Shown here: positions 43,091 to 51,400 of the stretch, piece after piece
Layout of the letters: every line of letters starts with the position of its first letter
Numbering within the stretch: position 1 is the first letter of the stretch
NCBI RefSeq assembly: GCF_014202035.1
Contig: NZ_JACHFR010000002.1
Span: 887,816 to 951,815 of the forward strand
Length of the DNA stretch: 64,000 nucleotides
From: Treponema rectale
GTDB lineage: Bacteria > Spirochaetota > Spirochaetia > Treponematales > Treponemataceae
Direction: 5' to 3'
Notes under the pieces: generated by a model
Told to the model about the DNA's origin: nothing
The model's database searches: none
Seen by the model: only the letters and a program-made list of their open reading frames with translations
Position numbers and translations under genes: made by a program

Positions 43091-45538
43091 ATGAAGTTTG
43101 ATGCAGAAGAGTTTAAGGCAAACCTTACGGCTCGTTTAAGAAGACAGTATGGAAAAGATTTTTCTCAGGCTACAAAACATGATTTGTTTGATGCAGTAAG
43201 TGCCAGTGCTCTTGAAATTATCATGCCTAACTGGATGGAAACTCGCCGTGAGTATGAAGCAAAAGAAACAAGACAGCTTTACTATCTCAGTGCAGAATTT
43301 CTTATGGGCCGTGCCCTTTCAAATAACCTTATCAATTCAGGAATCATGGAAGGGGTAAAAGGAGTCCTTAAGGAACTTAACGTTAATATTGACATGATAG
43401 AAGATGAAGAGCCTGATGCCGGTCTCGGAAACGGAGGTCTCGGACGTCTTGCTGCATGTTTCCTTGATTCCCTTGCTACACTGGAATATCCGGGACACGG
43501 ATACGGCATCCGTTATGAATACGGTATGTTTGAACAGCACATCATTGACGGACAGCAGGTTGAATTCCCTGATAACTGGCTTAAGCACCGTGATCCATGG
43601 GAAGTAAAGCGTTCTGACCTTTCTGTTACAGTCAGGTTTGGCGGTGACATTAAATACGGAAAGACACCTGACGGACAGGACCGTTTCTATATTGAAAATG
43701 CGGAAGAAATAATTGCTACTCCGTATGACATGCCTGTTGTTGGTTTCGGATGTAATACTGTAAATACACTCCGCCTGTGGCAGGCTTCTTCTCCAAACGG
43801 TTTTGACCTCCAGCTTTTCAATGATTCTCAGTATCAGCGTGCAGTTGAACGTCAGAACAATGCAGAAAATATCAGCCGCGTACTTTATCCAAATGACAAC
43901 GGACCTATGGGAAAGGAACTTCGCCTCCGCCAGCAGTACTTCTTTACTTCTGCATCCCTTCAGGATTTAATCCGCCAGTTTGTGATTCAGCATGGAACGG
44001 ATTTTTCTCAGTTCCCTAAGTATCATGTAATTCAGCTTAATGATACACACCCTGTTGTTGCTATTCCTGAACTTATGCGTATTCTTATTGATGAATACAA
44101 TGTGGGCTGGGATAATGCCTGGTCTGTCGTTCAGAAGACGTTTGCATATACCAATCATACTATTCTTGCTGAAGCTCTTGAGAAGTGGCCTATCGAAATT
44201 TTCCAGAGGCTCCTTCCTAGAGTTTACCAGATTGTTGAAGAAATCAACCGCCGCTTTGTAATTGAACTCCGCCAGAAATTCCCTGAGGATTATTACAATC
44301 AGAACCACATGGCAATCATTCATGACGGAAAGGTTTACATGGCATGGCTTGCAATCCACAGCTGTTTCAGCGTAAACGGTGTTGCTGAGCTTCATACAAA
44401 AATCCTTAAGGAACAGGAACTTAAGAACTGGGCTGTAATCTATCCTGAAAAATTCAATAACAAGACAAACGGTGTTACTCAGAGGCGCTGGCTTTTGTGT
44501 TCTAATCCGGAACTTGCTGAATTCATTACAAAAAGAATCGGACACGGATGGGAAAAGGATCTTTCTCTTCTTAAGGGACTTGAAAAGTTCGCTGATGATG
44601 ATGCGACCCTGGAAGAACTTATTTCTATTAAGCATCATAATAAGGAACGTCTTGCAGAATACCTTAAGCATGCACAGAATGAATTCCTTGATCCGGATTC
44701 AATCTTTGATACACAGGTAAAGCGTCTTCATGAATATAAGAGGCAGCTTCTTAATGTTCTTCACATCATGTATCTTTACAACAAGATTGTTGAGGATCCT
44801 ACATATAATCCTCCTGCAAGAACATTTATTTTCGGGGCAAAGGCTGCTTCCGGTTATCGCCGTGCAAAGGCTATCATCAAGCTTATTAATTCTGTAGCAG
44901 ACAGGGTTAATAATGACCGTCGCGTTGGCGGAAAGCTCCGTGTCGTATTCGTAGAAAACTATCGTGTTTCTGTAGCAGAAAAAATTATTCCTGCAAGTGA
45001 TGTATCTGAACAGATTTCTACTGCTGGATATGAAGCTTCCGGAACTTCCAACATGAAGTTTATGATGAACGGTGCCCTTACTCTGGGAACTCTTGACGGT
45101 GCAAATATTGAAATTGTAGAAGAAGCAGGACAGGAGAATGCATTTATCTTCGGTCTTACTTCAGATGAAATCATCAAGATAAATGAAGAGCATTCATATA
45201 ATCCTCAGAAATATCTTGACCGTTCTCCTGCACTTGCAAAAGTTGTCCGCCAGCTTGTAGACGGAACTTATGATTCAACAGGACACCTGTTTGAGGAAAT
45301 TCATAATTCCCTTGTTTATGGTGTTGAAGGTCAGAGGGCTGACATCTACTATATTCTTGCTGACTTTGATGCTTACGTTAAGGCACAGGAAAAGGTTGCG
45401 GCAGCTTATGCAGATAAAAAAGGCTGGGCAAGAAAAGCACTTCTTAATATTGCTAATTCCGGCAAATTCTCTTCTGACAGAACTATTGAGGATTATGTAA
45501 GAGATATCTGGAAACTCCAGAAGGTTAATATTAAATAA
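43091..45538 (+). CDS. glgP: Glycogen/maltodextrin phosphorylase
   Basis: An 815-residue PLP enzyme that releases glucose 1-phosphate from alpha-glucan. Diagnostic stretches are 'ETRQLYYLSAEFLMGRALSNNLINSG', 'DAGLGNGGLGRLAACFLDSLATL', 'THPVVAIPELMRILIDE' and the PLP-lysine motif 'EASGTSNMKFMMNGALTLGTLDGANIEI'. Length is standard. The ribosome site GGAGG lies six bases before the ATG. It is the second gene of a glgX-glgP operon that ends in a clear terminator; malQ and the GH13 enzyme are in a separate unit 14 kb away. Confidence 0.96.
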   Translation: MKFDAEEFKANLTARLRRQYGKDFSQATKHDLFDAVSASALEIIMPNWMETRREYEAKETRQLYYLSAEFLMGRALSNNLINSGIMEGVKGVLKELNVNIDMIEDEEPDAGLGNGGLGRLAACFLDSLATLEYPGHGYGIRYEYGMFEQHIIDGQQVEFPDNWLKHRDPWEVKRSDLSVTVRFGGDIKYGKTPDGQDRFYIENAEEIIATPYDMPVVGFGCNTVNTLRLWQASSPNGFDLQLFNDSQYQRAVERQNNAENISRVLYPNDNGPMGKELRLRQQYFFTSASLQDLIRQFVIQHGTDFSQFPKYHVIQLNDTHPVVAIPELMRILIDEYNVGWDNAWSVVQKTFAYTNHTILAEALEKWPIEIFQRLLPRVYQIVEEINRRFVIELRQKFPEDYYNQNHMAIIHDGKVYMAWLAIHSCFSVNGVAELHTKILKEQELKNWAVIYPEKFNNKTNGVTQRRWLLCSNPELAEFITKRIGHGWEKDLSLLKGLEKFADDDATLEELISIKHHNKERLAEYLKHAQNEFLDPDSIFDTQVKRLHEYKRQLLNVLHIMYLYNKIVEDPTYNPPARTFIFGAKAASGYRRAKAIIKLINSVADRVNNDRRVGGKLRVVFVENYRVSVAEKIIPASDVSEQISTAGYEASGTSNMKFMMNGALTLGTLDGANIEIVEEAGQENAFIFGLTSDEIIKINEEHSYNPQKYLDRSPALAKVVRQLVDGTYDSTGHLFEEIHNSLVYGVEGQRADIYYILADFDAYVKAQEKVAAAYADKKGWARKALLNIANSGKFSSDRTIEDYVRDIWKLQKVNIK

Positions 45539-45551
45539 GTAAGCTGAATAA

Positions 45552-45607
45552 GCCACAGCCGCACGCATTTGCTACGGCCACAGCCGCACGCACCTGCTAC
45601 GGCTGTG
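45552..45607 (+). repeat. 25-bp tandem duplication and hairpin after glgP
   Basis: Two adjacent 25-bp units (45552-45576 and 45577-45601) begin GCCACAGCCGCACGCA and differ at two bases. The second unit's CACAGCC (45579-45585) pairs with GGCTGTG (45601-45607). They lie between the glgP stop and its terminator, in untranslated mRNA. Confidence 0.75.
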
Positions 45608-45617
45608 TGTAAAACAT

Positions 45618-45645
45618 AACGGGACTTTATGGTCCCGTTTTTTTA
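45618..45645 (+). terminator. Terminator of glgX-glgP
   Basis: Stem AACGGGAC (45618-45625) and GTCCCGTT (45632-45639) followed by TTTTT. Confidence 0.85.
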
Positions 45646-45698
45646 TGGAGACATTTTTTTTATTTAGCGGTAGAATATATATGAATCGGGAGGTAAAA

Positions 45699-46256
45699 AT
45701 GTTTAAACCTGTAAAATTTATTCTTTGCGTTCTTGCACTTGTTGCTTTTTGTGTACTTGTTGCCTGTGCAATTATTCTTGTAAAAAACTGGAAATCAGAT
45801 CCTGTTCTTGAAGAAGAAGAAATTGCTCTTGAAGACGGTAAACTTAAAGTCGGATATATGAATTCTAATTATGAACTTCCGGAAGAACTTCAGAAAGAAC
45901 TGGGAGTAGAAATCTCTGAAGAGTTTGTTTCTCCCCTCAAGAAAATCGATAAAGTTCTTGGAAGCCAGATTGCAGAGAGGCTTGGCCTTGAATATATTCC
46001 TGTGGAAGTAAAGTCAGACCTTCTTAAAAATCTTAATAAGGGAAAATTTGACTGTGTAATTTCTGCCGTAAAAGTAACGCCTGAAGTTGAGGAAAACTAT
46101 TTTGTTTCAGAAAGTTATTTCCATGACGGTGAAGATCAGTACGCTGTAATAATTAAAAATAATAATCAGACTCTGCTGGATGAAATTAATGAAGTAATAG
46201 GACAGCTTGCAGAGGAAGGAATCCTGGAAACTTTATTCCTGGAATCAAATGAATAA
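45699..46256 (+). CDS. Membrane-anchored solute-binding-like protein (SBP_bac_3 fragment)
   Basis: A 185-residue protein. The N terminus is one membrane span or signal ('VKFILCVLALVAFCVLVACAIILVKNW'), with a cysteine that could be a weak lipobox. The rest resembles part of a type-3 periplasmic solute-binding domain: 'DGKLKVGYMNSN', 'QIAERLGLEYIPVEVKSDLLKNLNKGKFDCVISAVKVTPEVEENYFVSESYF' and the end 'IGQLAEEGILETLF'. It is shorter than the usual ~240 residues, so one lobe is reduced. No ABC transporter genes are next to it. The next gene, a MATE exporter, overlaps its end by eight bases. The start is well supported by GGGAGGT. Confidence 0.7.
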   Translation: MFKPVKFILCVLALVAFCVLVACAIILVKNWKSDPVLEEEEIALEDGKLKVGYMNSNYELPEELQKELGVEISEEFVSPLKKIDKVLGSQIAERLGLEYIPVEVKSDLLKNLNKGKFDCVISAVKVTPEVEENYFVSESYFHDGEDQYAVIIKNNNQTLLDEINEVIGQLAEEGILETLFLESNE

Positions 46257-47643
46257 AAAAGAACTTCTGTTTTCAAGAAAAGATTTGTGGCATTTAATAT
46301 GGCCGCTTCTTGTTGAACAGATTTTGAATAACACCCTCGGTATCGCAGATATTCTTATGGTTGCTTCAAAAGGTGAAGCAGCTGCAGCCGGGGTTTCTCT
46401 TGTTGACCAGATAAATATTCTTCTTGTGCAGATTTTTGCCGCTTTAAGTACCGGTGGTGCTGTCGTCTGTTCCCAGTACATTGGTGCAAGAAATCAGAAA
46501 ATGGCAAATAACACTGCCCGCCAGCTTATCATTACTGTTTTTTTTATAGCATTATTCTTTATGGTATTTGGACTGCTGTTCAGTTCAAATATCCTTACGG
46601 GAATTTTTGGTAATGTTGATTACAGCGTAATGCAGGCAAGCCGTACTTATTTTTTAATTACTCTTCTTGCCCTTCCATCTATTGCTTTGTATAACGCAGC
46701 AAGTTCTCTTTTCAGGGCACAGGGAAATTCCCGCATAAGCATGATGATTGCCCTTCTGATAAATGTAATTAACATAGGTGGAAATGCCGTGATGATTTAC
46801 GGAATGGGAGCAGGGGTAGAAGGTGTTGCCGTTCCTACATTTATAAGCCGTACTGCTGCCGCTGTAGTTTTAATATTTCTTCTGTACAGAAAAAAAACTT
46901 ATGATGGTAAAGAATCTGTAAACATAAAAGGCATTTTAAAAACCCTTCCGGACTTTACAATCATAAGACGCATTTTAAAAATCGGAGTTCCCAACGGAAT
47001 TGAAAGTTCTGCTTTTCAGATAGGCAAGCTTCTGGTGCTGGGACTTACTGCTTCTTACGGAACTGCTGCCATTGCTGCAAATGCCGCCTCAAATACAATT
47101 GCCAGCTTTCAGGTTCTTCCGGGAACGGCAATGGGCTTTGCACTTTTAACTGTTGCCGGTCAGTGTATGGGAGCCGGTAAACCTGAACAGGCTCAGTATT
47201 ATACAAAAAGAATCATGCTTGTCTGCTATGCCTTCATGTGGCTTTTAAATATTCCAATGCTTGCCTTCCTCCGTCCGATTGCAGGACTTTTTAATATGTC
47301 GGAACACACTACTGATCTTGCATATCTGTTTGTATTTTTCCACGGAACCTGTGCGATGCTTATATGGCCTCTTTCTTTCAGCCTGCCGAATGTACTGAGG
47401 GCTGCAGGAGATGCCGCTTATACAATGATTATCTGCATGATAAGCATGTGGACTGTACGTGTCGGAGCTGCATATCTTTTTAAATATACAGATAATTTCG
47501 GATTATGCAGTTATTTTGGTGTAAGCAGTGACTACGGTGCATTCGGAATATGGGTTGCAATGATTCTTGACTGGATTATACGTTCTGCATTTTTTACAGT
47601 TCATTATGCCCGGGGCAAGTGGAAAAGCCGCCGGGTTATCTAG
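46249..47643 (+). CDS. MATE-family exporter (second)
   Basis: A 464-residue, twelve-span transporter. MATE features are 'LIWPLLVEQILNNTLGIADILMVASKGEAAAAGVSLVDQI', 'STGGAVVCSQYIGARN' and the half-repeat 'GVPNGIESSAFQIGKLLVLGLTASYGTAAIAANAASNTI'. It belongs to a different MATE branch from the gene at 29518. The start 46249 overlaps the previous gene by eight bases, with CTGGA before it, so the two are translationally linked; the solute-binding-like partner may feed or sense its substrate, which is speculation. It converges on the next gene with a five-base gap. Confidence 0.88.
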   Translation: MNKKELLFSRKDLWHLIWPLLVEQILNNTLGIADILMVASKGEAAAAGVSLVDQINILLVQIFAALSTGGAVVCSQYIGARNQKMANNTARQLIITVFFIALFFMVFGLLFSSNILTGIFGNVDYSVMQASRTYFLITLLALPSIALYNAASSLFRAQGNSRISMMIALLINVINIGGNAVMIYGMGAGVEGVAVPTFISRTAAAVVLIFLLYRKKTYDGKESVNIKGILKTLPDFTIIRRILKIGVPNGIESSAFQIGKLLVLGLTASYGTAAIAANAASNTIASFQVLPGTAMGFALLTVAGQCMGAGKPEQAQYYTKRIMLVCYAFMWLLNIPMLAFLRPIAGLFNMSEHTTDLAYLFVFFHGTCAMLIWPLSFSLPNVLRAAGDAAYTMIICMISMWTVRVGAAYLFKYTDNFGLCSYFGVSSDYGAFGIWVAMILDWIIRSAFFTVHYARGKWKSRRVI

Positions 47644-47648
47644 TTCCT

Positions 47649-49376
47649 TTACATGTCTAAGGAAAAACGGATTTTAATTCCTGCTCCGGCACTGAAAGAT
47701 GAAACAGTGTCTTTTCCGTTGTAAGAATTAGAATTAAAAGAAGCATTCAGGAATGGCTGTAATAATGTGTCGCTCATAAAGACAAGGTTAATTCCGAGGG
47801 AGGTTCCTGTATGAATTCTTGCTGTATTTCCATAGAAAAGTTCATGGGCATTTGCAAGACCGATTTTCCATTCCATAAAAGGAATAACCTCAGTTTTTAT
47901 TAGACTTATCATTACAGGAATCTGTATCCTGGCATATCCGCCGACGGAATGCATGCGTACATTTTTTTCTTCATTATTTATGGTGAGCCGGGCAATTTCA
48001 TTCTGATAGTAGGTTCCCGCTCCAAAGAAAATCAAATCTGCTCCCAGACTTCCATAGCCGGAATTAATGTTTCTGTTTATGCCTTCATCTTCCATAAGGT
48101 TAAAGATGCCGCCCTCAAAAGTAAGCCCGGAATTTTCATCTAAATAGTCAAAGGCAAAATTATCATAATTAAAGAAGCCTCTTGTAAATTTTTCAGGAAG
48201 TTTTTCAGAGGCAAGATTTTCAAAGAAGGTAATCTTATACCGGCCGTCTTCAATTTTCCATTCTGTAGAGATAGAGTTTCCTTTGCGGTTCTTAAAAAGG
48301 ATTCTGTAAAAATCTTTTTCTTCTTCTATCGTGAATTCCGTAAAAGCATTTTTACTTTCGGTTTTCAGTTCATTCAGCATGTAGAGGGCAAATATGGCTC
48401 TTACTCCATCAAAAGGATTTTTTTTAAATTTTTCCAGAATGAAAGTATTTTCTTCGTCCTTCATCTGACCGTAATATTTTTTTACCATGCCGTTTCCGTA
48501 TTTTATAAAAAGTTCCCTGCTTATAAACGGAATCAGCTGTTCTGCATTTTTTGTTTTATCATTTTTATACAGGGAAATCTGGTTAGAAAAAATTTCAGCG
48601 GTTTCTTTTATGTCTGGGACAGAAATGTTTTTACTCTGCTGAATATATGCGTCCGCAAAGTTCTGAATGTATTTTGCCGGAAGGACTGTGGAAGTGTCCC
48701 TGTCGTAGTCTCCTTTATTTTTGAGTTCAAATTTTGTAAGAATGGAAGCTGCACAGACTTTATATTCGTTTCCGATTTTAATTAAAACCGGCATTCCTTT
48801 TTCGTGATTATAATATCTTCTGCTGATTGCATAAGTGATGATTTCATCTGTTTTATTACTGTTATTTGTAATGTAGGCCCTGTAAGATTCAATTGTTTTA
48901 CCGTTAATGCTGACTGTATAAATATCTGTATCTTCATCCAGCTGCCGGGTGTAGAGTTCGCAGCTGTTTCCGTTAAAACCGGCAGGGAGTTTTATAAGGG
49001 CAAGGCCTGAGTCTCTGTCCGTATAAGTGATGCTAAGGTCGTCTATTACCGTATTTTTGTTCTGTGAATCATAGAAAGTAATTTTTACTTTGCTGCCTTC
49101 ATCCATGGAAGTACAGCTTGTAATTACATAATAGTTCGAATCAGAAAGTTTTACGGTAAATCCATAGGATGAAAGCTTTTCTTTTAATTCTGATATGTGG
49201 TATTTAAGGCTGGAATAGGAAGATTCCCTGCTTAACTGAAGGTAAAGGGTATTAAGGACTTTATATTCCTGATTGCTGTCAGAAGGTTCAATTTTGCATA
49301 CATAATCTTTGACCGAAAGGGCATTTGCTGCAAACGAAAAAATAGAGAAAACCAAAACAATGAATAACTTTTTCAT
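47649..49376 (-). CDS. Secreted protein: degenerate trypsin-like domain plus barrel-like end
   Basis: A 575-residue protein with a signal peptide (MKKLFIVLVFSIFSFAANA). Residues ~80-240 follow the outline of a DegP-type protease ('YYVITSCTSMDEGSKVKITFYDSQNKNT', 'DRDSGLALIKLPAG', 'EKGMPVLIKI'). The catalytic His is not where expected and GNSGGP reads EKGMPV, so it is probably inactive. The C-terminal ~150 residues have alternating-aromatic strands ('GSLGADLIFFGAGTYYQ', 'SFSAGAGIKIRFSLDM') like an outer-membrane barrel. This is a fold impression, not a family match. Its -10 box ends six bases before the ATG and it has no ribosome site. Confidence 0.55.
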   Translation of the reverse strand: MKKLFIVLVFSIFSFAANALSVKDYVCKIEPSDSNQEYKVLNTLYLQLSRESSYSSLKYHISELKEKLSSYGFTVKLSDSNYYVITSCTSMDEGSKVKITFYDSQNKNTVIDDLSITYTDRDSGLALIKLPAGFNGNSCELYTRQLDEDTDIYTVSINGKTIESYRAYITNNSNKTDEIITYAISRRYYNHEKGMPVLIKIGNEYKVCAASILTKFELKNKGDYDRDTSTVLPAKYIQNFADAYIQQSKNISVPDIKETAEIFSNQISLYKNDKTKNAEQLIPFISRELFIKYGNGMVKKYYGQMKDEENTFILEKFKKNPFDGVRAIFALYMLNELKTESKNAFTEFTIEEEKDFYRILFKNRKGNSISTEWKIEDGRYKITFFENLASEKLPEKFTRGFFNYDNFAFDYLDENSGLTFEGGIFNLMEDEGINRNINSGYGSLGADLIFFGAGTYYQNEIARLTINNEEKNVRMHSVGGYARIQIPVMISLIKTEVIPFMEWKIGLANAHELFYGNTARIHTGTSLGINLVFMSDTLLQPFLNASFNSNSYNGKDTVSSFSAGAGIKIRFSLDM

Positions 49377-49382
49377 TCTTAA

Positions 49383-49411
49383 ATAGTAGTAAAAGTGCCG
49401 GGATTTTTCAA
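49383..49411 (-). promoter_or_regulatory. Promoter of the degenerate protease-barrel gene
   Basis: Leftward -35 TTGAAA (complement of 49406-49411), 17-base spacer, -10 TACTAT (complement of 49383-49388), six bases before the ATG. Confidence 0.6.
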
Positions 49412-49448
49412 TTTGTTAAGTGTTGTTTAAGAAAAGTGTAAAAAAAAC

Positions 49449-49750
49449 GGGGCTGTCCAAAAAGTTCAAAAAATGTCATTTTCGGGCTGTCAACAACTTT
49501 TTATAAGTGTCATTTTCGGGCGCGACCCGAAAATCTATTTAATTACAATACGTCGACGTTTTGAGGGTTTGTACTACCCCCTCAATACAAGAGATTGCCG
49601 TGTCGAGCACGGCAATGACTCATACTTAAAATGTCATTTTCGGGCCCGACCCGAAAATCTATTTAATTACAATACAAGAGATTGCCGCATCAAATGCGGC
49701 AATGACAGGCTGTCGAGCACGGCAATGACTCATACTTATTGGACAGCCCC
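49449..49750. repeat. Nested palindromic repeats enclosed by a terminator-like inverted repeat
   Basis: This fills the 398-bp gap between two genes. The outer arms GGGGCTGTCCAA (49449-49460) and TTGGACAGCCCC (49739-49750) are perfect, with eight A before and eight T after. Inside are two copies of a 42-bp unit (49509-49550 and 49633-49674) with hairpin TTTTCGGG/CCCGAAAA, and three ATTGCCG-type hairpins: two alike (GCCGTGTCGAGCACGGC at 49597-49613 and a GTCGAGCAC-containing remnant at 49712-49730) and one variant (GCCGCATCAAATGCGGC). Mini-element copy C sits within it. Without the fillings the arms would make an ordinary bidirectional terminator. Confidence 0.8.
49547..49586 (-). mobile_element. 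Mini-element copy C (short form, inside a repeat unit)
   Basis: On the minus strand it reads ATT, the GAGGG...CCCTC hairpin block, AAAACG-T-CGACGT, ATT. It interrupts the first 42-bp repeat where the second copy continues ACAATA-CAAGAG unbroken, so the empty site is visible in the same window. AATA is duplicated on both sides. Confidence 0.8.
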
Positions 49751-49774
49751 TGCCAGTGTTTTTTTTAGAAAAAA

Positions 49775-51286
49775 TTATCTGTTAAAATATCCTGTGTTCC
49801 ATCTCATTTCATTTCTGAACTGAGCAACCTTTGTATCTTTATCGATTACAAGACATTCGATTCCCTGCATTTCGCACCAGTCACGGAGCATGTCTGAAGT
49901 AACGATGTTTGAGAAGGCAGTATGGTGTCCGCCGCCAGCTAAGATCCAGCTTTCTGCAGAAGTCATAAGATCCGGATACGGCTTCCAGAGCATGCGGGCA
50001 ACAGGAAGTTTTGGAAGGGCTGCTTCAGGTTTGATTACGTTGATTTCATTTACAACGCAGCGGAAGCGGTTGCCCATGTCAACGACTGCAGCAACAAGAC
50101 CGTCGCCTTCAAGTGTGTTGAATACAAGACGTGCAGGAGGTTCCTTGTCTCCGATTCCAAGATGATGAACTTCAATCTTTGGTTTTCCGGTTGCAATCTC
50201 AGGATCAACTTCAAGCATGTGAGAACCCATGTTTGCTTCTTTACCTGGAACAAGATTGTAAGTGTAGTCTTCCATGAAGGCATTTCCTTTTTTACCGGCA
50301 ACTACCTGACCTGCTGTCATTGCCTTAAAGGTACGTACGAGACATGAAGTTTTCCAGTCTCCTTCTGCACCGAATCCGTATCCGTCTGCAAGAAGTCTCT
50401 GAATTGCAAGACCAGGAAGCTGTTTCATTCCGTGAAGATCCTGGAAGTTTGTACAGAGGGCCTTACCGTTGTTATCCTTAAGGAAGCGGCGGAGTGCGAT
50501 TTCAATCTTTGCCTGTTCTTTAATCTGACCATTGATGAAATCCTTGTCGAAACCGTTGTCAGTGTTGTAGTTGATTTCGTATTTCTGATTGTATTCGTCA
50601 AAGAGGGCGTTTACATCTGCTTCAGAAACTTCGTTCATGTATGCAACAAGGTCACCGATTCCATAGTAAGGAACGCTCCAGCCGAACTTAATCATTGCTT
50701 CTACTTTATCGCCGTCAGTAACTGCAACTTCCCTCATGTTGTCACCAAAGCGGAGGCAGCGGAGAGTTTTTCCGTCAGCAACTGCACGGGCAACCCTCAT
50801 CCAGTCTGCAATGCGCTTCTGAGTATTTTCATGACTCCAGTGACCTACGATAACCTTGCGAGGCATATCCATGCGGCTTGTAATGAATCCGAATTCCCGG
50901 TCTCCATGAGCACTCTGGTTTAAGTTCATGAAGTCCATATCCATTGTTGAATAAGGAATTTCTACGTTGAACTGTGTATTAAGCTGAAGGAGAGGCTTTT
51001 TATATGCGTTAAGGCCTGCAATCCACATTTTTGCAGGGCTGAAAGTGTGCATCCAGCAGATTATACCGGCACATTTGTCATCAGCGTTTGCCTGTTCAAG
51101 AGTCTGATGAATTGCTTCCGGTGTAAGAAGGGTTGGCTTCCACACAAGACTGCATGGCAGGGAGCCTGAGGCGTTGAGTTTTTCTACGATTTCTTTAGAG
51201 TCCTTTGCAACCTGTGCAAGAGTTTCTTCTCCATAAAGATCCTGACTTCCGGTTACAAACCAGAATTCAAAATTTTCTAATTCCAT
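49775..51286 (-). CDS. araA: L-arabinose isomerase
   Basis: A 503-residue Mn-dependent enzyme converting L-arabinose to L-ribulose. Signatures are 'FWFVTGSQDLYGEETLAQVA', 'GIICWMHTFSPAKMWIAGL', 'LLQLNTQFN', 'DMDFMNLNQSAHGDREFGFI', 'FGAEGDWKTSCLVRTFKAM' and 'GGGHHTAFS', with metal-binding Glu and His in the last two. Full length. The ribosome site GGAGG lies six bases before the ATG. araB and araD are not in the window. It has its own promoter, with an operator shared with galK, and lies at the end of a leftward cluster containing arabinofuranosidase and a two-component pair. Confidence 0.97.
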   Translation of the reverse strand: MELENFEFWFVTGSQDLYGEETLAQVAKDSKEIVEKLNASGSLPCSLVWKPTLLTPEAIHQTLEQANADDKCAGIICWMHTFSPAKMWIAGLNAYKKPLLQLNTQFNVEIPYSTMDMDFMNLNQSAHGDREFGFITSRMDMPRKVIVGHWSHENTQKRIADWMRVARAVADGKTLRCLRFGDNMREVAVTDGDKVEAMIKFGWSVPYYGIGDLVAYMNEVSEADVNALFDEYNQKYEINYNTDNGFDKDFINGQIKEQAKIEIALRRFLKDNNGKALCTNFQDLHGMKQLPGLAIQRLLADGYGFGAEGDWKTSCLVRTFKAMTAGQVVAGKKGNAFMEDYTYNLVPGKEANMGSHMLEVDPEIATGKPKIEVHHLGIGDKEPPARLVFNTLEGDGLVAAVVDMGNRFRCVVNEINVIKPEAALPKLPVARMLWKPYPDLMTSAESWILAGGGHHTAFSNIVTSDMLRDWCEMQGIECLVIDKDTKVAQFRNEMRWNTGYFNR

Positions 51287-51305
51287 AATATCCTCCGAAA
51301 AAATA

Positions 51306-51357
51306 TGAAAACCTTTTCAATAAATAACAGTATAATTTGCCGGGAACTTTTGAACAA
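51306..51357 (-). promoter_or_regulatory. araA promoter with palindromic operator
   Basis: Leftward -35 TTGTTC (complement of 51352-51357), 17-base spacer, -10 TATACT (complement of 51329-51334). The 14-bp palindrome TGAAAACCTTTTCA (51306-51319) lies just after the expected start site and 19 bases before the ATG. It resembles LacI-family or cre-type operators and recurs before galK. Confidence 0.7.
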
Positions 51358-51400
51358 GTCTTTTTTTAAGTGGAGAGTGCCTGATTTTCAGAAAGAAATC

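Noticed and set aside
49509-49730. Possible CRISPR array
   Set aside because: The repeated units are palindromic, of several kinds and unequally spaced, with no unique spacers of constant length and no cas genes in the window.
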